From NCBI GenBank assembly GCA_012934845.2, contig WNNJ02002399.1:1-64000 (forward strand): a stretch of DNA of 64,000 nucleotides. Direction: 5' to 3'. Below, piece after piece: positions 11,002-20,751 of this stretch; within the stretch, counting starts at the first letter, position 1; each line of letters opens with the position of its first letter. The notes under the pieces were generated by a model. That model had not been told where the DNA came from and ran no database searches. It saw nothing but the letters and a program-made list of their open reading frames with translations. The stretch comes from Pomphorhynchus laevis. Its lineage: Eukaryota > Acanthocephala > Palaeacanthocephala > Echinorhynchida > Pomphorhynchidae. A program made the position numbers and the translations under genes.

Positions 11002-11119
11002 TATAATATTGTCGTATTCCTCCTTGTTCTATACATTTGACACCATAAGAGATAAATCAATAACATTTTTATGGTTTGAAATCATAGCAATATTTTATTT
11101 TATTTTTTGTTGCTTACAA

Positions 11120-11190
11120 CGTGCTTTGGCGTAGTGGTAAGTTTTCTCTCTACCAAATTGACTGTTCTGGTTCGAGTCTTGATGGGGGCT
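11120..11190 (+). other. tRNA-like sequence with A and B boxes inside the Ginger-like element
   Basis: TGGCGTAGTGGTAAG (11127-11141) resembles an RNA polymerase III A box and GGTTCGAGTC (11169-11178) a B box, at nearly the spacing found in tRNA genes. The acceptor stem cannot be paired and the T stem is imperfect, so this is not a functional tRNA. It may be a captured tRNA or SINE head. Confidence 0.45.
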
Positions 11191-11580
11191 GTTTTTAATA
11201 TTTCTCAAAAACAACTCCAATTTCCCTTCAAAAATAGCATGGGGGTCGCCTGTGGCATGGGGTCGCCCCTGGCGCGCCACAATAAATTTATACACGTATT
11301 GTGATTTCAGTAATATTATAGCGATTTGTGTTATGTTTTAAAAGGGTATTTTAAAATGAAAACTAAAAGGATAAATTGTAATTGGCTATTTCGTGCTTAC
11401 TTATAATCTTAAATATGTGTTGTTTATTTGTAATGAAGATGAAATTTACATTTTTTTCACCGACCCCCACCTCTCTTTCATGGACCCCCTTTTAATCAAA
11501 AATTCTCTACCGCCCCCCTGAATCGTCAAACAGGCCCAAATGGGGCGCTACGGACCACTTTGAGAAACACTGTCGTAAAC

Positions 11581-12815
11581 TGTTCATTGTTTCCAAAGAT
11601 ATGGTCGTTTGCTAAAACTCTTGTGCACTATATTTGTGTACACAATTTGCCGTTTCATATGCATAACGAATGCCAAACATTAACCTCTGCTCTTTATGTT
11701 GATGTTTTGATTATTCTTGCAAATGATCTAAAATCACAAAGCACCGTCACTGCTCAAACTATGTAATGTTCAGATAATATCCTTGAAGTCAATATTTAAA
11801 AACCAAAAGTAGTGAAATTTCGTAGAAGTGGTAGATTGTGCTCACAATCCAAGATTAGTTTAAATAATCAGAATGCTGTGCTCAACAACCAAACACATAC
11901 TTGAGAGTTATTTTGACAAGTAGGTGATCTTTTACGCTGTATTTTGAAAATAAATATGCGAAAATAGTCATAGCAATTTTGCGAATTTAATATGGGAGAA
12001 ACCTTTCTTTTAGCATTGCACTTCATTATTTTCATGCGATGCTACTGCTAATTTTGTCATACCCTCTTTCCGTAATCTGATCAGACCTAACGAACTATAA
12101 TTTTGCCCAGACAAATAAAGTTAAAGGCAGATTCATTCAACGTAATATGCATATCACCAAGGTGCTCGACTAATGCGGTTTATGTGCTATGCGACAAGTC
12201 TCCTAAAACATTTCAAAACTCAGCACAAACGGAAAGCTTATCGAGGCGAAGAAGAATTATATATATATGCCTTCGAAGTATATAGACTATTGGATGGACC
12301 GAACGTCGTAATGTTGCATATTGATAAATAACATTATACTTTTATTAACCTTATATTATGAATGCTCGTAGAACCAATTCTGCAATTAGCTCACTACAAT
12401 TTGAGAAGACAATTTGTTTTTAATGATATTTAATATTATGCTTTTCTTATCTATAACCTTGTTTTAATCCGGTAAAGTCAAAAGGCGCAGTGTTCTAATA
12501 AATTTCTATACATTACTAATAGATGTCATCATACACAAATAAATGCCCTTTTAAAAAAACAGCCTGTTATAAAGGATTTGTGTTATTAAAATATGCTATT
12601 ATCAAAAATTTGTATCTAAATATTAATTATTGTCTGCTTTAAAAAATTTGTAATACAATATATTGCATAGCATTCTTAGCATTCCCTACATATATAAAAA
12701 TTCCAAATAAACGTATCTTTATTGAGCAATAAAATGATGGTGTGGGTGTTTCGTTTCAATCTAAAACAACCTCTAGAACTTCCATCGTCACTATTACGTA
12801 AATGACAGGAGACAA
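11581..12815. other. No gene recognised
   Basis: Continuation of the sequence that flanks the hAT insertion. Small frames such as 12103-12285 have no recognisable similarity. I see no repeat motif until the PLE terminal motif at about 12816. Confidence 0.4.
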
Positions 12816-13004
12816 ATCAAATCAGCTAACTGAGTCTACGTATTTAATATAATTATAAAATAAACAAAACATAATAATGCTAAATCAAAATTTAATAATT
12901 AAATAATAAAATAAATAATTGTTATAAGATTTTTTATAATTTAAATCAAATTAAAATAAAAAAATTAAAATTTAAAATAAACGTCATTTTATGAATTGAC
13001 TTAT

Positions 13005-13200
13005 AAATAACAGACGTTGTATCATATTAAGAATTCGAGGTCATCAGGAGGAACTGCTATGCTATCAGGTTTCGGCTTTAATTCCTTTACCCAACATAGC
13101 AACGGGGCCAAATACATGCTAATGATGTATTTTCTCTGAAATCACTATCTAGTATCTTAATCTAATACAAAGTATATTATTTATTATCCATCCATAAAAA
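13005..13200 (-). repeat. PLE 3' structured palindrome (P3)
   Basis: Same layout as in P1 and P2. Inner arm GCTATG/CATAGC and the AAATAC...GTATTT hairpin are kept. The outer imperfect inverted repeat links the codons just before the stop (13165-13200) with about 13005-13040. The outermost closing stem is less perfect than in P2. Confidence 0.6.
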
Positions 13201-15871
13201 TTTGCCACTTAAGAGTTTAAATTTATTCTTTATATTATTGTGTTGATTTATATATTTTACTATTTTCTGCTTGATGTTATTTTTATAGTAACCTAGTTTA
13301 AAATATGTATCTATTAAATTATTTAAATGATTTTGAAGAAAGCCAATATCATTACATATTGTTGCAATTCTAAAAATTTCATTATTTAATGTATTATATT
13401 TTATATTATATGGTATGCATGAATGCTCATGCAAAAATATGTTTCTTGTAAATTTAAATATGTCATATTTACGATATAAATTAATAGTAGTTTTAGTTAA
13501 TGTTAATTTAATGTTCATATCTAGATATACACCTTCTTTATCATCAATATTGGTTTTGTTAAGAATAAGGCTTTCTGGATAAATTTGTTTACTAATTGAA
13601 TAAAAATTATAAGAATTAAATACACATATATTATTAATGTATTGAATCATATATTTCATATATTTATATAGTTTAGATTTAGTTCTTACACAGTTATGAA
13701 CAAATTCATATTCTATAAAGCTTAAAAACAAGTCAGCTATAATTGGGCTACTATTACCTCCCGTTGGAACAACTTTTACTTTTCTAAATTTAAATGTCCC
13801 TACCTTTAAATAATTTTGATTTATCAAAATGTTTAAGGTTTCTATTAATTCAATTTCATCCATATATTTATATTTACTTGATGGTTTAATTTTTGTTAGA
13901 TAAGCGTTATAGATATTATAACATATATATGTATATCTTTATCCGAATATAAGATTAATTAATTTTACTAACGCTTCTTTAATATCTACTCAATCAAGAT
14001 TTGTATAATGCGTACTAAAATCGTTTGTATTTATATTTTGAAAATTTATTCCTTTTGTCTGTTCTAAAAATTCTTTTGTAGAATTAATACTGAAATAGTG
14101 TTTTATACCAGTATTAATTTCGATTACCTTACAATATTTTTTGAAGTGTGATTTAATTACTTTAAGTATTTTATTCATATAGACAGAAAGTGGTTTTAAT
14201 GTACATTTAAACGCACTACATATGAACCAAGATTTTATTGTACTTTTATGTAATTTTGGATTCCAATAAAATATAGGTATAGTTTTATTATCTGATTCAA
14301 CCTTTATACCCTTCTTATCCATTATAGAACAATGACCTGTAATAATTGTTTCTAAACTAAAGTCACTACGTTCATATGTTGGATTTACATTTAAATCATT
14401 AGAATCAACATCTTTCATTAGTATATCATAAAAAAGCTTTTTGCATATGAATAAAAAGTTATTACTAGCTTTATCAATAGTTGTTATTATATAGTTATCC
14501 TTTAATTTAGTAAGTTCTGTATACATATCTTTATTAATTTTATCTTTCCTTTTATAATTGTTTGTTATTTTCATTTTATTTTTAATTTTATCAAATATAT
14601 AATCTTTCCAAATGTTTATCTTAGATATATTCAAGCTTTCACTATTAATCAGCTTACTAAAGCAAGCATTTAAGTTATTATATAACGAATAGTAAATTTT
14701 ATTTTTGTCGTTCTTATTATTTAATCTATATTTATACCCTTTTGATAGCAGCTTTTTTAATTCACAATTTTCAATTAATTTTAGATTATGGGTACATATA
14801 TGTTTATTTATTTTATCAACACTAAGACTTTTACAATTACATTCTGTTTCCATTATGTTTCTAATATTATCGTTACATATTAATTTTAATTCTTTATTAT
14901 AATTACAAATTTTTCGTTCTAATGGCGGTAACAACTTATACCTTATTTTAGGAATATATTTACTTAAATCTGACCCTATTATTTCTTTACTTTTAGAATT
15001 ATTTAAAAGTCCGGCTATATTTATGTTATCTATACATTTATTAATGAAGTTTATGGTTAATGTATATTTTCTATTGTTATTATTAACATTAATTGTACGA
15101 TTATAGTATTTTTTATTACAATAACTGTCTATTATACAACTTAGCCTATCATAGTCGTTAATTAATTTTTGATTTATTGAACATATGATATCTTTAGAAA
15201 AACTTCTTATATTTACATAAAGATCTTTTAGCTTATTATCACTTAAAAGTTGTTTTAATATTTCTAATTGTTTATTTATATACATATCTTTTTTAATATT
15301 TTTAACTCTATTTTTCCTATTCCTTTTATCACCATGACTTCTTGGTTTGCGTTTAACTGGATTATTGTAATATAGTTGTTTATTATGTATTATACTACTT
15401 CTGCCAATTCCTTGTACCACGTCATTCAATCCTAATGGGTACATGGAATTAAGCGTTTTAATCCAAAAATCTTCTTTTTCTAATAGTTTTTGATTTAATA
15501 TTGAAATGTTTTCTTCGATAATATGTTCTAAAATAAAAAATTTACAGTTTTTAATATCATGTCTTATTAATTTCATATGTTTATGAAATATAGTTTGACT
15601 ATTATGCTGTATATTATATATGTGTTGCCTAAACCTAGTTTTTTACATTTGATGTTTTTACTATATATTGCAATCCACATGTACATTGTATTAGATACAC
15701 TACACCTGCGGTATTGCAGTTACAATTATTATTAATATTTAATGAAAAACATTTGTTTGTCGTATTACTTACAATACAATTATTATTTATAACATCACAA
15801 ACTATACAATTTTTTCTGTTACATTTAAAAGATATAAAATTAAAATCATTAGTACTTACGTATTTTTCCAA
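13177..15871 (-). pseudogene. Naiad-type PLE polyprotein: N-terminal GIY-YIG plus RT
   Basis: N-terminal segment (15871-15635): a Cys-rich stretch (KCNRKNCIVCDVI) then the endonuclease core GVVYLIQCTCGLQYI. The next segment (15576-13990, 528 aa) begins with the endonuclease tail EDFWIKTLNSMYPLGLND, contains a basic linker (KRKPRSHGDKRNRKNR), the segment NCELKKLLSKGYKYR and the RT N-half with FYWNPKLHK. The last segment (13863-13177, 228 aa) has the RT motif VPTGGNSSPIIADLFL and the catalytic-box region QYINNICVFN, which reads YIDDICAFN in P2, and ends KFLWMDNK. PLE RTs are related to telomerase. The low-complexity Asn/Lys-rich composition follows the AT-rich DNA. The frame is broken in a few places, so it is a fossil. 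Confidence 0.82.
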
Positions 15872-15900
15872 TCATGTTAAGTACATGTAACTTTTAAGTC

Positions 15901-16640
15901 ATAATTTTAACGTTGCTTTTTCGGTGTCGCCACCTAGTTTAGTTGACTCAGACTAAACTTACAACGAGCCATCCAGCAGCATCTGACAGGGGGCTGCCCT
16001 GCTTAAGGCGGTTGCAGGCTGGAACAAGATCTATAAACATCTACCACCTTCAAGGACATTATTTCGGAGGTTTTTTGATAATATGATAATACTTATCTTT
16101 GTCATCATTCAAGTAGATTGCCATTATCTTCAACATACATAAGACACGCCTCAGGATATTACTCGGTATTCTATCATTGATAAATGTGGTAGCGATTTCA
16201 TCGTGTTCCAAGTTGTAAAAGCCGTTGATACATATGACGAATATATTACTGCAAGTCAACTATCGCTGATAAGAAAGATCTGCATAGACCGTAGTACCTA
16301 ATCGGTAACTATTTCTATGCAAAAATGTACCGACATAAAGTATAGAGAAGACTTTGTATGTTGTAATTCAAGTCTCCCATTTATTAACTCGTATGAGTTA
16401 ACAAATTTCCAGCTACAAATTTCGAGGAATATTAGATAAAAATGCTACCTAGTAGATCGTTGGAATTCCATTGATAGTTTTCTAGGATTATCTATATCGA
16501 GGAATTGTTAAAAGTATTCATATTAGGAATAACATCCTCAACACTTCGGTATTTTATGCAAATTGCGCTTGGTCGTTAAGCCATCATACGTCCTATTCTA
16601 GAAAAAACGTCACTTGATCCTTTACGTCCATCTTCATACC
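15901..16640. other. No gene recognised
   Basis: Sequence of moderate GC upstream of the P3 PLE. A short inverted repeat AGTTTAG...CTAAACT lies near 15938-15960. The small minus frame 16059-16259 has no recognisable motif. Confidence 0.35.
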
Positions 16641-17930
16641 GCCTGATTTATCTTCATCCGACCTTATCCAAACTCATCTAGCGTATTGTATTATATCAAG
16701 TTAATCTGTATATTGTTTCCTCAAATTTATACCCCCTTTTCAATCTGCCTTCTGTTCTGGTCACTCTACTGAACTTATATGTCTAAAAGCTATCAGTGAT
16801 CTACTATAAGCTCGAAATATGAAACTATGTAGTGTCGTAATCTCTCTTGACCTTTCTTCTACTTTTGATATTGTTGATCATTCTGTTATACTATCTCGGC
16901 TTCGTCATGACTATGATTTCTTAGTTCCTACTATAGCCTGGTTAAAAACGTTCTTTTTGTGTTCACTCAAACCCCTTTTCATCTATATCTTCTTCCGTCT
17001 CGCAAGGTGTTCCTCTTATTTTATCCCTTCTCGGCGACTTGTCTTATATAACTAATGACTAAAACTTTCATCTTATGCAGTATGCCGACGATATTCTCCT
17101 CTACTCTCATGCGCATCATCTCTGTATCCACGACGCTATTTCTGCCATAAATTGTCTTATGTCTATCCCCAGCCCTCATACCTCTCTTCGCCTAGCTCTT
17201 AATCCTGAAAAGTCCAAAATCAAGGGGATAATTCATCATCACCTCTAGATAACTCCACATCGATCATTCTCCCAATCGTTGACGATATAATTTTCTTAGG
17301 GCTTTGTTTCAGCAATTTCTTTTTCCTCAAACCTTTTGTTCAAGACAAAGTTCGCTCTTATGTCTTATTTCTTCGTGACCTTCGTCGCATTCGTAGGCTG
17401 ATCGACTTCCACTCTTGTCTCGTTCTTATATCGCCTATCCTATTTCCCAGAATTGATTATTGCCTTAGCTTATTTGCCAACTCATCAAATTCTTCGCTTT
17501 TACCTCTCCAACGTATCATAAACTCTGCTGATCGTGACCTCTCGAGTCTTCGCCGCTTCGACCATATTTCCCAAAAACGTTTCGTCCTACCTCGGCCCAC
17601 AATTAACCTTTGTGTTGAATTTAATTTATGTATTGTTACTTTTCGTCTTATATTTTGTCACTCACCATCCTACTTGCACCTTGCTTACATTAATGATTCG
17701 CGCTCTGCCTCCTTGGCTCTGCGATCACGTAATTCTCTACTTATCCAGGTCTTTCAGCACTCAACCAACTATGTCATTCGATCTTTGATCGTTTCGGATC
17801 CACTTGACTGGAATTCTTTGCCAGCTTACCTCCGTTCTTTCTCTTTGCTTTCACTCTTCAAACAACGTCTACGTTCCTGCACTATAGCTACTCATCCACA
17901 ATATATCAAGAAATCAATTTCCTCAACATT
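16640..17930 (+). pseudogene. LINE-B (CR1/L2-group) ORF2 fragment, old copy
   Basis: Fragments follow the ORF2 of the LINE-B elements at 20742-25170 and 27240-31130. 16819-16930 reads SVVISLDLSSTFDIVDHSVI (RT motif A), about 17075-17110 reads MQYADDILLYSHAH (the YADD box), and 17674-17900 reads LALRSRNSLLIQVFQHSTNY and PLDWNSLPAYLRSF (C-terminal tail). Many stops and frameshifts separate them. This is the most decayed LINE-B copy and lacks the endonuclease half. Confidence 0.75.
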
Positions 17931-18019
17931 GTACCCAACCCACAATTCTATAATACATCTTCGACGAACTACTCAACATTTTCCCTCAACGGAAAAATGC
18001 TGCTTCCTTAAAAACAGCT

Positions 18020-18965
18020 AAGAACGACACCAACTATGCACAACTGCAAGTACAGTGCTCGACACACGACTGCAGCGTCTGCGACAACAATAAGTCTAAA
18101 GAAGACTTCCTATGTGGTTTTTGTGCAAGCAAACTAATCCACAACCTCTCCAATAAGCACACATCATCATCCACGTCCACTCAAACTATCAAAATCGTTT
18201 ACAATGTCCTTTATCCACCCGCCGACCCTGCCACCACATACACTTCCCGTCCCATGTCATGTTCACTCCCCGCACCCCTAGTCCCGTCCTTCCTCTCTCG
18301 TTTCTCACTAACTTACATCCATTAATCAAAATCATCTCCACCAACCTCCACGATCCTTCCATTCATAACCTTTCGTCACATCGCTTGGCACCATCTTTAT
18401 TATCATTATCCTATATGTTTCCCGTCGTCAAACCAACTCCCTCCAAATCCTCAACTACAAGCTCTCCTACCGTGATCTCACCCACTCAAGTCACTCGTCC
18501 TCCTTTACGGAAACGCTTTCCTTCTCGCGATCGTTGCGTCGTCGTCACTAATATCACTCCTTCCACCTCCTTATCTCCACAAGCATGTATCGACAACGAT
18601 GTTTCCGCCTTCAGATCAATTTTCTCTTCTCTTGTTCCTGTGGATAAACCATCCTTTTTCAAGGACATCTCTCCTGTCGCATTCATCCATCTAAACAAAT
18701 CTTTTCAGTATAATACTTCTAAGCCCCTCTCCTGATTTTTTCAAGCATCACTCTCACGAGTCCTCTTTCCTCTCTCAACAATTTAAACTCATGTCATCTT
18801 CAACCACTCGAATTTTCTCCGATCGCACCCCTTCTGAAATGGCTCAACTCTCTTCTGTCCGCATCCAAAAACGCCATCAAAACGCCACAAACACCGAAAA
18901 ATTTCTCTCTATCCGAAACAAGGACGGAAATTTTCACGTCACACGTCCCAAAATTCGATGGAGCT
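18020..18965 (+). pseudogene. LINE-B ORF1 fragment (PHD-like and RRM-like regions)
   Basis: Starts with a decayed Cys-rich segment (VQCSTHDCSVC, then KEDFLCGFCASKLI) matching the head of LINE-B ORF1 at 27242. It continues through the proline/serine-rich linker (18259-18480) and RPPLRKRFPSRDRCVVVTNI (18496) to FHVTRPKIRWSSI near 18960. It follows the ORF2 fragment on the same strand, so two truncated LINE-B copies lie in tandem here. It ends abruptly at about 18965, where an oppositely oriented CR1 ORF1 begins. Confidence 0.72.
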
Positions 18966-18966
18966 C

Positions 18967-20019
18967 CATCTCAGAACGAGAACGTTCTTCAAGATTGTCG
19001 CGACAGCCTATCCTAAATATCGCAATAGGGCGAACTTCTGAAATATATGGATCTTCTGGAGAAATAATAACTCTCAATATTTTTTGGAATTGTTCAACAT
19101 CATGGTCCACTCGCGTTTGAGCCACATCAGACGACGACTCGAGAACGTTCGTAATAATCAAACACCAATCCCGGGAAGATTCATTAGACTTGCCGGATAA
19201 GAATGACCTGTGACTATTTAGTGTGTCAGTTTGTTGTTGAGAGAATATCTGACTGAAAACTTTTCTAGACTGTCCACTTAAAACTTTTCTAGACTGTTCA
19301 CCCTTGATTGCAACCTGGTGTGGAATTTCGATACAATGAGAGTCTATGTCATTATTATCTGATTGATTCGTGAGAGAAGGTGAGGTAGGCCATGTGGATC
19401 GTGACTTGCCAACGGAATTGACAGCTTCTTTGATAGTTACTATTTCCTAATCAGTTTCCATATCCAGACCAGACATGATTTTACTAATTGTGAAATTCGA
19501 TATCATGTCATCTGGGAGTATAGGGCTAGTGTTTTTTGTATCTCTCAGGTCCCCATCATAGGTATGATTAGCCACAATATCCTGACTTGGCATAGTTTGA
19601 CAATCTTCACTCGATAGATCATTCGTCCGAGTTACATCTTTAAGTGTCGCACAACTCCAACCAACGGAGTGAACATCATTGGATTCTCTGGACGTATCAG
19701 CAGCAAATATGATATCGGAATTATTCGGTGTGATCCTTGAGATATTTCGCAATAAACTCGAAACGCTGCAATATCCACAAATAAATTTCTTATCGCACAT
19801 AGCCGATTGCTCGGACTCCAGAATTGAGACGGTTGTCCAGACATCGCAACCCAAGGAGTCACAACAAACTTGTTGTGTTGTGTACTTCGGAGTATTTTTC
19901 GTCTTTTCCATTGTCGCGCTTGTCTTCTCTTGTCTTCGTTTACGAGATTTTGATCCAATTTGTAGATGGTTTGTTTGAATTTCTTTGAATTTACGTCTAC
20001 TATATTTGCGTCCAAACAA
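18967..20019 (-). pseudogene. CR1-type LINE ORF1 (PHD-like plus RRM-like), one in-frame stop
   Basis: The minus-strand frame opens at 20019 (MFGRKYSRRKFKEIQ). It carries a PHD-like Cys motif in CCDSLGCDVWTTV...KKFICGYC, then a long low-complexity linker. It stops once at 19447 (TAG) and continues in the same frame through SGQSRKVFSQIFSQQQTD to an RRM-like segment LIITNVLESSSDVAQTRVD and EVRPIAIFRIGCRD. The last segment resembles ORF1 of CR1-D (33000-33200) and CR1-E (41300-41600). The fragment is cut off at its C-terminal side at about 18967. ORF1 proteins of this kind bind RNA and nucleic acid. No ORF2 is attached. Confidence 0.7.
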
Positions 20020-20074
20020 TTAGTTTTCAATTGCTTGATTGAATCGATCTTAATTGTTAGATTACCTACCAAAT

Positions 20075-20340
20075 CCTACGAAAAATCGTCGATTTTGTTA
20101 CTTGAATTTGCTTGTTTCGTTGAGCGATGAATTGTATGTATATTATATATCAAACTTTTTTTAAACTTTATCAAACTTTATTAAACAAATTATCCAGTAC
20201 TGTGGATCATATTTATTAGCGGAATTCCTTATTATCGTCAGATGAGTTGTATGTGTTTTTATCTCTAAAACTTTTTTAGTCAAACTTTTTTTATATATTT
20301 TTAGTCATTTTATTTGTCATTATTTTTAATTTATATATAA
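20075..20340. other. No gene recognised
   Basis: AT-rich sequence upstream of the CR1 ORF1 fragment, with no supported gene. Confidence 0.35.
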
Positions 20341-20470
20341 TATAAAGTACGTAGCCTCAGTTAGCTGATCTAAATTATTAAATATAAATTTCACCTCTTA
20401 AGTGGAACATTTTTATAAATTGATAGAAAATAATATACTCGGTGTTAGGATAATATACCACAGGTGTGCA
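20341..20470 (+). mobile_element. PLE end fragment (P5) with permuted order
   Basis: The terminal motif (TACGTAGCCTCAGTTAGCTG, 20349-20368) comes first. It is followed on the same strand by a diverged copy of the last PLE codons and the stop region (from about 20394, CTCTTAAGTGGAAC). The 3'-end motif preceding C-terminal sequence is the order expected at the junction of tandem head-to-tail PLE copies. Confidence 0.55.
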
Positions 20471-20639
20471 TAACATACCAGTTTGGTTCAATTAGTATCG
20501 AACGAACCTACCCATATAAAGATTTGTGAGTTTGGGTTTGTGTTGACTTATCCACTCGAAAGCATTCAGACCACGTGTGTTGCATCACAAAGCGCTTAAT
20601 AGGACATACTCGTCGAGCTCTGATAGGCATAGATCCGTT
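20471..20639. other. No gene recognised
   Basis: Short spacer before the 3' end of the minus-strand LINE-B. Confidence 0.35.
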
Positions 20640-20681
20640 ATAATACAATAATAATACAATAATTTATTTAACGTGGCAAAT

Positions 20682-20698
20682 GCGTGCAAAATGCACGC
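20682..20698 (-). repeat. LINE-B 3'-terminal hairpin
   Basis: GCGTGCA AAA TGCACGC: a 7-bp stem in the 3' UTR just before the tail. The + copy has GCGTGC GCTG GCACGC at 31157-31172, so the stem is kept while the loop differs. It is probably the RT recognition structure. Confidence 0.75.
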
Positions 20699-20751
20699 TT
20701 ACATGACCACTAACAAACAAAAAAAGAACATCAAAAGTCACAGGTAATTAC

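Larger units (their letters stand above)
10449..11281 (-). mobile_element. Ginger-like DNA transposon remnant nested in the hAT, 833 bp
   Basis: The ends are inverted repeats starting TGTGGCGCGCCAGG; the related GC-rich arms extend about 45-50 bp with a small indel. ATAAA flanks both ends (10444-10448 and 11282-11286), a perfect 5-bp target duplication. Inside, the minus strand encodes an integrase-type zinc-binding fragment and there is a tRNA-like stretch. TGT...ACA ends plus an integrase fragment fit the Ginger group of cut-and-paste elements. There is no transposase core, so it is non-autonomous. It sits in the hAT leader without touching the hAT ORF. Confidence 0.75.
8312..11572 (-). mobile_element. 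Complete hAT transposon (Buster-like), 3261 bp
   Basis: The left end reads CAGTGTTCCTCAAACT and the right end, reverse complemented, reads CAGTGTTTCTCAAAGT: a 16-bp terminal inverted repeat with two mismatches. The flanking octamer TCGTAAAC is present exactly once on each side (8304-8311 and 11573-11580), the 8-bp target duplication typical of hAT elements. Subterminal GGACCCC words occur near both ends. The element carries one transposase gene on the minus strand. Its leader is interrupted by a nested 833-bp Ginger-like element. Intact ends, perfect duplication and an open transposase suggest a recent insertion. Confidence 0.95.
12816..15900 (-). mobile_element. Naiad-type Penelope-like element, best copy P3 (nearly complete, broken)
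   Basis: Read on the minus strand, the copy runs from the GIY-YIG endonuclease region (15871-15400) through the RT (15400-13177) to a 3' UTR with the structured palindrome (about 13005-13200) and the terminal motif at 12816-12840. An endonuclease placed before the RT is the hallmark of the Hydra/Naiad group of PLEs; canonical Penelope elements carry it at the C-terminus. The element has only a few breaks. Three further copies or part-copies (P1, P2, P2b) lie at 305-6790, and end fragments lie near 6876, 20341 and 26590. Confidence 0.85.

Noticed and set aside
11120-11190. Functional tRNA gene
   Set aside because: The acceptor stem cannot pair and the T stem has a mismatch; only A and B boxes are tRNA-like.
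10449-11281. Polinton or retrotransposon remnant because of the integrase zinc-binding motif
   Set aside because: The element is short, has TGT...ACA inverted ends with a 5-bp duplication, and shows no RT, capsid or polymerase sequence. A Ginger-like DNA transposon fits better.
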